Positions 7,196 through 12,774 of a DNA stretch of 12,774 nt are shown here, piece after piece; positions within the stretch are counted from its first letter, which is position 1; each line of letters starts with the position of its first letter. The notes below the pieces were generated by a model, which worked only from the letters and a program-made list of their open reading frames with translations, was not told where the DNA came from and searched no databases. The DNA is taken from NCBI GenBank assembly GCA_948744995.1, contig CAPZCD010000033.1, forward strand, positions 1 to 12,774. Direction: 5' to 3'. This DNA comes from an uncultured Rickettsiales bacterium (lineage in GTDB: Bacteria > Pseudomonadota > Alphaproteobacteria > Rickettsiales > UBA1997). Both the position numbers and the translations under genes were made by a program.

Positions 7196-9896
7196 GACTT
7201 TTTTTAAAATTGCGTGTTTTTTCGCAATGTTTTGTGTGGTAGCGGTGTGTATAATATTTGCATACTATAGCGTAAATCTTCCAAAACATTCAAAACTTGA
7301 AGACTATCAACCGCCGGTAACCAGTAGAGTCTACAGTAGTAATGGCATCCTCCTAAAAGAATATGCAAATGAGAAAAGGTTATTTGTTTCCATTGAGGAT
7401 ATACCGGAAATCGTAAAAAATGCTTTTATATCGGCCGAAGATAAGAGTTTCTATAGAAATAGTGGATTGGATGTAGAATCCATCATATCAGCTTTCGTAT
7501 ATAATATATATGCCTATTTTAGAGGTTTACAATTTCGTGGCGGCTCTACCATAACACAGCAGGTTGTAAAAAATATGCTATTAACTAATGATAGAACGCT
7601 ACAACGAAAGATAAAAGAGGCTATACTATCGCTAAGAATAACGAGAGATTTTGGTAAAGAAAAAATATTGGAATTGTACTTAAATCATATCTTTTTGGGT
7701 AATAATTCCTATGGAGTAGCATCTGCTGCTTTAAATTATTTTGATAAACCTTTAGACGAAATTACAATTGCAGAAGCTGCTCTTTTGGCAGCTATGCCAA
7801 AGGCACCGGGTAAAATTAACCCTATAACAAATTATGATAGGGCAATAGCTAGAAGAAATTGGGTTTTAAAACGAATGGAAAAGGATGGTTATATTAATAA
7901 AACACAGCTTAATAGCTCTATAAATAGTGAAATAGAACTAAGAAAAAGGGCTAAAAATGATGACTATTTCAATTATGGAGCTTTTGTGGAAGAGGTTAGG
8001 AAAAATGTTATTGGTAAGTTTAATGAAAAATCACTTATGGAAGATGGACTTGTTATAACCAGTACCATAGACCCACTCGTACAAAAATCGTTAGATATAG
8101 CACTAAAAGATGGTTTAGAACAATATGATAAACGCCATGGCTATAGGGGAGCATTGGGAAATGTATTTAAGGATAAGGAAGAATTTAAAGAAAAGTGGCC
8201 TGAACTTCTAAAAAAATTTGAAATAAAAGAGTATTATCGTCGTAATTGGAAAAGAGCGGTAGTTCTTAATTTTGATGATGCGAACCAAAGAATTATTATA
8301 GGTTTACTAAAAAACGAGGATACTCCTGTATATGAATATGATGAAGTTAATATTATTGATGATATCGAGGTAAAAACTAGTTATATCACACTAAAGGATG
8401 TTAAATGGGCTATAAATCCGGCTCTAATTAATATGACAAAAACCGATGTTGACGGTAATGAAATAAAAATTTCCTATAGTGTAGATATTATTAGGGACGT
8501 AAATTTGGAAGTGGGTGATGTTATTTTTGTAGGAGAGACTAAGAATAGCGGATATTCACTAAAGCAGACTCCGGAAGCAAATGGAGCAGCTGTAGCTATA
8601 GATTTACATAACGGTAGGATATTAGGAATGGTTGGCGGTTATATAGATTCCGAAACTAATTTTAATAGAGCTACTCAAGCTAAAAGGCAACCGGGTTCTG
8701 CTATTAAACCTTTTGTTTATTTAACTGCTTTTGAGAATGGTTATACACCGGCCGACACCATAATGGATGAAGAAATAGCTTTATTTCAAGGGGACAATCT
8801 GCCACTCTATAGACCAAGGAATTTTGATAATAAATTTCATGGGTTGGTAACTTTGAGAAGAGCTTTACAGAGTTCCTACAACGTATCAACTGTTAGATTA
8901 GCGGAACAAGTTGGTCTCAGAAAAATTACACAAACCATAAGAAAATTTGGTATCAATAACAGGCCAAAAAGAGTTTATTCGGTTGCTCTGGGTTCCCTGG
9001 AAACTCATCTGGTGGATATGGTAAGAGCCTATGCTATGCTAATAAATGGTGGTAAAACTATAGAATTGGAAAATATCGAAAAAATACATGATAAATATGG
9101 TAAAACTATCTTCAAAAGAGACAAAAGAATATGTGAAAAATGTACTGTAAGACGAGAAGATATACAAAATATTGAGGTACCATTTTTAGAAGATGAACGC
9201 AAAAGTATTACAGATCCAGCTAGTGCTTATCAAATAACCTATATACTTGAAGGAGCTGTAAAATATGGTACCGCTTGGCGAGCTAGAAACATCGGTAAAC
9301 CAGTTGGAGCAAAAACCGGTACCAGTAATGACTTTAGAGACGCATGGTTTATAGGTTTCTCCCCGGATTTTGTTGTAGGCGTTTATATAGGTTTTGATGA
9401 TAATAGGTCTCTTGGTGAAAATGAAACGGGCTCCAGAGCAGCTGCTCCTACGTTTACAGAAGCTATGAAAACTATATTGGCAGATAAACTATCAACTCCT
9501 TTTAGGATACCAGATAATATAACCTTTAGAAAAATAGATGTTTCTACCGGAAAAGAACCGACTCTTGCCTCTAATAAGAATAGTATAATACTGGAAGCTT
9601 TTAAAACAGATAATGCTAATACACCTAAAAAAAATATAAATGGTAACTCAGATTATGACGATATGTTGAATGAATTTGGTATAGATATTGATTCTATAAA
9701 TGAGATGGAGAATATAGATAATATGATGAATAACGATGATATCTCTAACAATAAAGAGGAAAATGGGGAAGAAAACAAAGAAAATGAAGAAAATAGGGAA
9801 AACGAGACCAAAGAAACTGAAGAAAAATTAGAAGAAGATAATGCTACAGATCAACAAATTGATAATGGTGGCTTTACATTGGAGGATTTTTTATAA
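7173..9896 (+). CDS. mrcA: Penicillin-binding protein 1A (bifunctional peptidoglycan glycosyltransferase/transpeptidase)
   Basis: Polymerises lipid II and cross-links the stem peptides at the outer face of the inner membrane. The 907 residues comprise a cytoplasmic KTKK start, a transmembrane helix at about 11-32, a GT51 glycosyltransferase domain (about 55-225), an OB-like insert (about 315-430), a transpeptidase domain (about 470-780) and an acidic tail. GT51 marks: SAEDKSFY with catalytic Glu89, GGSTITQQ at 123-130, then RKIKEA and ELYLNHIFLG. Transpeptidase marks: S509-A-I-K512 (nucleophile Ser509), S568-Y-N570 and K714-T-G. All are intact. I chose ATG 7173 because it puts MKTKK directly before the membrane helix; in-frame TTG 7149 and ATG 7164 lie upstream, and no start has a strong Shine-Dalgarno. 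The tail (829-907) is Glu/Asn-rich and ends in GGFTLEDFL. A class A PBP indicates a peptidoglycan-making cell; several Rickettsiales lineages have lost this. Confidence 0.96.
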   Translation: MKTKKLFKTFFKIACFFAMFCVVAVCIIFAYYSVNLPKHSKLEDYQPPVTSRVYSSNGILLKEYANEKRLFVSIEDIPEIVKNAFISAEDKSFYRNSGLDVESIISAFVYNIYAYFRGLQFRGGSTITQQVVKNMLLTNDRTLQRKIKEAILSLRITRDFGKEKILELYLNHIFLGNNSYGVASAALNYFDKPLDEITIAEAALLAAMPKAPGKINPITNYDRAIARRNWVLKRMEKDGYINKTQLNSSINSEIELRKRAKNDDYFNYGAFVEEVRKNVIGKFNEKSLMEDGLVITSTIDPLVQKSLDIALKDGLEQYDKRHGYRGALGNVFKDKEEFKEKWPELLKKFEIKEYYRRNWKRAVVLNFDDANQRIIIGLLKNEDTPVYEYDEVNIIDDIEVKTSYITLKDVKWAINPALINMTKTDVDGNEIKISYSVDIIRDVNLEVGDVIFVGETKNSGYSLKQTPEANGAAVAIDLHNGRILGMVGGYIDSETNFNRATQAKRQPGSAIKPFVYLTAFENGYTPADTIMDEEIALFQGDNLPLYRPRNFDNKFHGLVTLRRALQSSYNVSTVRLAEQVGLRKITQTIRKFGINNRPKRVYSVALGSLETHLVDMVRAYAMLINGGKTIELENIEKIHDKYGKTIFKRDKRICEKCTVRREDIQNIEVPFLEDERKSITDPASAYQITYILEGAVKYGTAWRARNIGKPVGAKTGTSNDFRDAWFIGFSPDFVVGVYIGFDDNRSLGENETGSRAAAPTFTEAMKTILADKLSTPFRIPDNITFRKIDVSTGKEPTLASNKNSIILEAFKTDNANTPKKNINGNSDYDDMLNEFGIDIDSINEMENIDNMMNNDDISNNKEENGEENKENEENRENETKETEEKLEEDNATDQQIDNGGFTLEDFL

Positions 9897-9915
9897 AAAT
9901 ATATGAAGTTTCGGT

Positions 9916-10395
9916 ATGATAGTTATAGGAGTTGACCCGGGATTGATAAAAACCGGCTATGGTATAGTAAAATATAGGGATGGTGTAATATCCTATGTTA
10001 CTAGCGGAACAATTTTTACAAATTCACAAATATCGATAGAACAGAGATTAAAGAATATTTTTTGTAAACTATCTGATATTTTGGATACCTATAAACCAGA
10101 TTTTTTTTCTATAGAAGAAACTTTTGTTAATAATAATCCGATGAGTTCGCTGAAGCTCGGCCAGGCTAGAGGTATAGCTATATTATGTGCTGGTCTCAAA
10201 AATATACCGGTGCATGAATATAAGCCTAACACTATAAAAAAAAGTGTTACGGGAGTGGGTAAAGCCGCTAAAAATCAAATTGGTATGATGGTAAAATGTC
10301 TTCTTCCGGCTGTTGATTTAAAAACTGAGGATGAAGCAGATGCTCTGGCTATAGCAATTTGTCATGTTAATAATTTCGGGTTTGGCAGGAGATAA
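9916..10395 (+). CDS. ruvC: Holliday junction resolvase RuvC
   Basis: Endonuclease that resolves Holliday junctions with RuvAB at the end of recombinational repair. The 159 residues are close to the usual length. The four metal-binding acidic residues are in place: Asp7 in MIVIGVDPGL, Glu67 in FFSIEET, and Asp139 and Asp142 in EDEADALAIA. The family signatures QARG at 83-86 and YKPNTIKKSVTGVGKAAKNQ at 102-121 are also present. The start ATG follows the PBP1A stop by 19 bases with only a weak GAAG eight bases upstream, so it is probably co-transcribed with PBP1A. ruvA and ruvB are not in the window. It is the last gene of the plus-strand cluster. Confidence 0.97.
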   Translation: MIVIGVDPGLIKTGYGIVKYRDGVISYVTSGTIFTNSQISIEQRLKNIFCKLSDILDTYKPDFFSIEETFVNNNPMSSLKLGQARGIAILCAGLKNIPVHEYKPNTIKKSVTGVGKAAKNQIGMMVKCLLPAVDLKTEDEADALAIAICHVNNFGFGRR

Positions 10396-10687
10396 TGCGG
10401 TATTATGGATATACTATTTAGCCCTAATAGATTTGGTTCCTTGGGTAATTATTTTAATTCTTAAAATTTTAAACTACTAAGATAGTGATAAAAAAATAAG
10501 AAATTTGAAAAATGGATATAATAGGATTGTATAAATATATATTAGTTTATACTAATATTTATTCATATTATTGAAATTAATTTTTTATTTTATAGCATAA
10601 ATATGTGCAAAGATTATTAACCTAACAACTGAACGAGTTAGTTTAATCAAAAATCTTACGAATTTTAATAACATTTTTAAGAAAATC
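10396..10687. other. A/T-rich intergenic region between ruvC and the 499-residue gene
   Basis: There are 292 bases with no gene I can support. The region contains a small all-A/T hairpin just after ruvC (10451-10457 with 10461-10467), the longer hairpin at 10534-10563, and scattered promoter-like words. TTGAAA at 10505-10510 faces TGTATA 17 bases downstream, which is too weak to call. A promoter for the following GTG-started gene must lie here or upstream, but I cannot place it. Confidence 0.6.
10534..10563. repeat. Inverted repeat / hairpin, 13-base arms
   Basis: Arms 10534-10546 and 10551-10563 pair at 12 of 13 positions around the loop TTAT; the inner eight pairs (ATATTAGT/ACTAATAT) are perfect. 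It lies about 140 bases past ruvC and 125 bases before the next gene. There is no clear T tract after it on either strand, so it is not a standard terminator; a regulator site or bidirectional transcript end is possible. Confidence 0.55.
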
Positions 10688-12187
10688 GTGAGAGTTTTTA
10701 TAGAAAGAGTAATTTACTTTTATTTTACTACAATTAGTATATTTATCTTTGTGACACAAGAAAGTCTTTATGGTTCCTTAAGAGCAATCCTACGGTATAC
10801 AGGGCAGCAAACGGAATTTGAAGAATCAACTTTAAAAATTGATAATAAAGAACAACAATCACGATTTATGACAACTACTAATAATATTTTAGAAGAAAAT
10901 AACCGACAGGAATATACTATTATAAATGATGATATTAGCAATAATCCAATTAGTACCAATAGCATAACATCTGAAGCTGAAATCAGTCCTGAAAGTATCA
11001 TTAAAACAAAACTTAGAAGTGTGAATAATTTTAATAATATTACTGCAACCGATACAACTGAAATGCTTACTATTTTGAGGGAAGGTGAGGATGATAAGCT
11101 TAAAAACCAACTAAAGGCAAGACAACAATTACAAACAAAAACATTGGGAGAAGATGAAAATGATACTATAGATAAAACTAAATACGATAATGATGGCAAC
11201 AACATAATTGTTTCTAGGGATATTCCGATTAAATTCGATAACAATAATAGTGATATAAAAATTAATTTCTATCCTAGAATAGCTTATGCCTTTAATAAAA
11301 TTGCAAATGACAGTATTACTAATGTATCAAATATATTTAATAGTGATTTTTATAATAACAGTAAAGAAATTCAGAATGGTATAGTGGAATATTATAAAAA
11401 ACCTGATAAATCTTTTAAAAAAGAAACTAAAAATAGCATAGAAAACCCCAAACTAATCAATACTATCTTATATAAAATACAAAAAGATGTTAGTTATATT
11501 TCTGGAAATATAACTAAGACTACTAATGATTTAAAAGAAACTAAAGAGGAAAATACATTTTTAAAGCAGAAAATTAATAAAATATATGAAGAGAATCAAG
11601 CAAATATGAATGAAATTAAGGAGTACATGAAAGAAACTAGAATAAATTATGAAGAAAGTACCAGATTATTAATAGAACAAAATAGGTTGTTAATAGAACA
11701 AAATGAAATGTACAAAAAACAGGCTAATAGTAATAATGGATTTGGGTTTAATTTTTATACGATAGGAGTACCTGTAGCTTGTGTAATAATTACCGGTAGT
11801 TTAATCTTCATAAGAGATAGAAGACAAAGAGTTGTTATTGAGAATATGATAGACAAAAAGTTATTACCATTAGTAACAAATATGAATCCGTTGATGACAA
11901 ATATTGGTGAAATAAATAACATAGTTGAAGAAATTAAGGAATTAAAAAACGTTGTTAATGAAATGAAAAATGGATTTAATGGATTACAAGGAAATATTGT
12001 AAAAGAAATAAAGAATGGGTTTGATGAACTAAAATCTAGTATTGTTCTTTTGGCAGCAACTTCAATTGATGAAATAAAAGGAACAAGTGAAAAATTACTA
12101 AAATGTACTTGTGATTCATTAATGAATACAGTAAAAGGAATGATTAATTTTATCAAAAGTTATTTTGAATCTGCTAATAAAAAGTAA
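10688..12187 (+). CDS. Unrecognised 499-residue membrane protein with coiled coils on both sides of one internal transmembrane helix
   Basis: I do not recognise the family. The GTG at 10688 gives an N-terminal hydrophobic segment (about 8-23, YIYFYFTTISIFIF-like in character) that could be a signal peptide or anchor. A long Asn/Thr/Asp/Lys-rich hydrophilic region follows (about 40-275), then a probable coiled coil (about 278-346) with the heptad RLLIEQN repeated in tandem (326-339). A transmembrane helix (about 357-375, YTIGVPVACVIITGSLIFI) is followed by the stop-transfer RDRRQR at 376-381. The tail (382-499) has a second heptad-rich region, including a 15-residue unit repeated in tandem (422-451, sharing EMKNGF/EIKNGF). 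By the positive-inside rule the tail would be cytoplasmic and the 40-346 region outside the inner membrane. There is no enzyme motif. It resembles membrane-organising or host-interface coiled-coil proteins in layout only. No Shine-Dalgarno is visible. Confidence 0.8.
   Translation: MRVFIERVIYFYFTTISIFIFVTQESLYGSLRAILRYTGQQTEFEESTLKIDNKEQQSRFMTTTNNILEENNRQEYTIINDDISNNPISTNSITSEAEISPESIIKTKLRSVNNFNNITATDTTEMLTILREGEDDKLKNQLKARQQLQTKTLGEDENDTIDKTKYDNDGNNIIVSRDIPIKFDNNNSDIKINFYPRIAYAFNKIANDSITNVSNIFNSDFYNNSKEIQNGIVEYYKKPDKSFKKETKNSIENPKLINTILYKIQKDVSYISGNITKTTNDLKETKEENTFLKQKINKIYEENQANMNEIKEYMKETRINYEESTRLLIEQNRLLIEQNEMYKKQANSNNGFGFNFYTIGVPVACVIITGSLIFIRDRRQRVVIENMIDKKLLPLVTNMNPLMTNIGEINNIVEEIKELKNVVNEMKNGFNGLQGNIVKEIKNGFDELKSSIVLLAATSIDEIKGTSEKLLKCTCDSLMNTVKGMINFIKSYFESANKK
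11663..11704 (+). repeat. Tandem 21-base repeat encoding RLLIEQN twice
   Basis: Two adjacent 21-base copies (11663-11683 and 11684-11704) encode the same heptad but differ at two codons (AGA/AGG, TTA/TTG), so the duplication is not brand new or has been under protein-level selection. It lies in the coiled coil just before the transmembrane helix. Confidence 0.85.
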
Positions 12188-12232
12188 TGAAAATGACTTT
12201 CTAATAAGGTAATAATATAATATAAAAGTTCC

Positions 12233-12317
12233 CTTCAATATGTGAGCTACTAAACAAATAATCTTGTCTCAAGAATGTCTCACATGTTTGTAGTGGGGTT
12301 ATTTATTTATATTGAAG
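12233..12317 (+). ncRNA. Candidate structured RNA element downstream of the 499-residue gene
   Basis: An outer perfect nine-base stem (CTTCAATAT 12233-12241 with ATATTGAAG 12309-12317) encloses three further pairings. These are GTGAG 12242-12246 with CTCAC 12279-12283, CTAC-AAACA 12247-12256 (one bulged T at 12251) with TGTTTGTAG 12285-12293, and TCTTG 12262-12266 with CAAGA 12270-12274. The second and third interleave, so they form a pseudoknot or alternate. It starts about 45 bases past the stop codon, so it may be a 3' untranslated element, an independent small RNA or a DNA palindrome; strand is assumed. No known RNA family is recognised. Confidence 0.35.
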
Positions 12318-12330
12318 CTATATGGGATTA

Positions 12331-12477
12331 CTTACTAATGGTTAGTTATGTTTAAATAATTGTTAGGTTTTTAAAAACAATTCATATTTGCTATAATTTT
12401 TATTCTCACACTATTTTGCCCCTATTTTCCATTATTTTTTATATAAAATTTATCAACCATTGGTAAGCAAACCTAAT
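12331..12477. repeat. Interleaved inverted repeats (A-B-A'-B')
   Basis: CTTACTAATGGTT (12331-12343) matches the reverse complement of 12455-12467 at 12 of 13 bases; the mismatch is a permitted G-U pair in RNA. TTAGGTTT (12363-12370) matches the reverse complement of AAACCTAA (12469-12476) perfectly. The order is A-B-A'-B' with A' and B' one base apart, the geometry of an H-type pseudoknot with stackable stems. A competing local hairpin (AATTGTT 12358-12364 with AACAATT 12376-12382) overlaps B. Confidence 0.45.
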
Positions 12478-12774
12478 TATATTTTGGCACTATTCATCAC
12501 TTTCACCTAATCTTTAAACACTTATTATAAAAATCGTATTTATATTAACCTTAACACTTCTTTTTCTTACTTAAGAATATATATTAAAAAAATGTGGATA
12601 TAAATAACTCTTTAATATGAATTTTAGAATAAAAGTCTCTGGAATTAGAAAATGTATAAACAAATTTTATAAAAATTTTTTATTAATTTCTATTTTTAGA
12701 AGCATATATATAATATTATTAAAATAACCCCAACCTCGCTTTTTAAATTTTCTTAAATTCTTTAAAAGCCCTTG

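Larger units (their letters stand above)
12188..12774. other. 587-base region without a supported gene
   Basis: No reading frame of useful length is open on either strand and I see no tRNA, rRNA, SRP, RNase P or tmRNA signature. The first 290 bases hold clustered inverted repeats (separate entries). The remainder (about 12480-12774) is A/T-rich with pyrimidine-rich stretches and a single near-match to a DnaA box (TGTGGATAT at 12590-12598), but no cluster that would suggest an origin. Confidence 0.65.

Noticed and set aside
10451..10467. Rho-independent terminator for ruvC
   Set aside because: Seven A/T-only pairs with a three-base loop and a short T tract; such hairpins are expected by chance at this composition.
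10505..10533. Promoter for the 499-residue gene (TTGAAA, 17 bases, TGTATA)
   Set aside because: The -10 element is poor and the site is about 150 bases upstream of the start, one of several equally weak candidates in A/T-rich sequence.
10768..11244. Open frame of 158 codons on the minus strand opposite the 499-residue gene
   Set aside because: It is the antisense shadow of an A-rich coding region; it has no recognisable motif or start signal, and the plus-strand protein has coherent coiled-coil and membrane features.
11755..12156. Open frame of 133 codons on the minus strand
   Set aside because: Antisense to the transmembrane and coiled-coil tail of the 499-residue protein; its Ser/Phe/Ile richness is what the complement of Lys/Glu/Asn codons gives.
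12590..12598. DnaA box (TGTGGATAT)
   Set aside because: Single site with one mismatch to consensus and no neighbouring boxes or DNA-unwinding arrangement.
12188..12774. tmRNA, RNase P RNA, SRP RNA or 6S RNA as explanation for the repeats
   Set aside because: No tag reading frame, T-loop, GAGGAAAGTCC-type or SRP tetraloop-type signature is present; the interleaved stems alone are not enough.
1..12774. CRISPR array, insertion sequence, prophage or integrated element
   Set aside because: No spaced direct repeats, terminal inverted repeats flanking a transposase, integrase or phage structural genes were seen.

Overview
The window is A+T-rich (roughly 70-75% A+T by eye) and densely packed. It looks like chromosome from an alphaproteobacterium of the order Rickettsiales, or a similar reduced-genome intracellular lineage. 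The basis is the recognisable core genes (UMP kinase, MlaD, a DUF2155 protein, FolD, a stand-alone phosphomannose-isomerase-type cupin, a class A penicillin-binding protein, RuvC), their strong A/T codon bias, GTG/TTG starts with weak Shine-Dalgarno sequences, and large low-complexity Lys/Asn/Glu/Ile-rich proteins with no recognisable relatives. The pairing of mlaD with a DUF2155 gene is typical of alphaproteobacteria. A bifunctional PBP1A implies that the cell still makes cross-linked peptidoglycan. The order-level assignment is inference; there is no rRNA here.

Layout. (1) 1-4464, minus strand: a large protein cut off by the left edge (562 residues visible), then pyrH, then a 587-residue protein of unknown function with a Lys/Glu-Ala hexanucleotide repeat. 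The 562-residue protein carries a His-Asp-Gln-Cys arrangement resembling clan CE cysteine proteases/acyltransferases (Ulp1/YopJ type) and is my best candidate for something new. A good sigma70-type promoter precedes it. pyrH has a weaker promoter candidate just downstream of a hairpin that could terminate the 587-residue gene. (2) 4521-10395, plus strand: a tight cluster of seven genes, mlaD, DUF2155, folD, cupin, GNAT acetyltransferase, PBP1A and ruvC. All but the last junction overlap, and the last is a 19-base gap. The divergent start region at 4465-4520 holds a symmetric ATTATAAT that can act as a -10 box on either strand. (3) 10396-12774: a 292-base A/T-rich spacer with a long hairpin, a 499-residue protein with signal/anchor, coiled coil, one transmembrane helix and a coiled-coil tail, and then 587 bases with no convincing gene. 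That last stretch holds clustered inverted repeats, partly in interleaved (pseudoknot-like) order, that may represent an unrecognised RNA.

How it fits together. The plus-strand cluster mixes envelope upkeep (MlaD phospholipid trafficking, the DUF2155 envelope protein, PBP1A cell-wall synthesis, and possibly sugar metabolism by the cupin) with one-carbon metabolism (FolD) and recombination (RuvC). It looks like a streamlined housekeeping transcription unit. The three large unrecognised proteins around it look lineage-specific. Two have signal-like N termini or coiled coils, and one has a protease-like active-site pattern, so a role at the host interface is possible but unproven.
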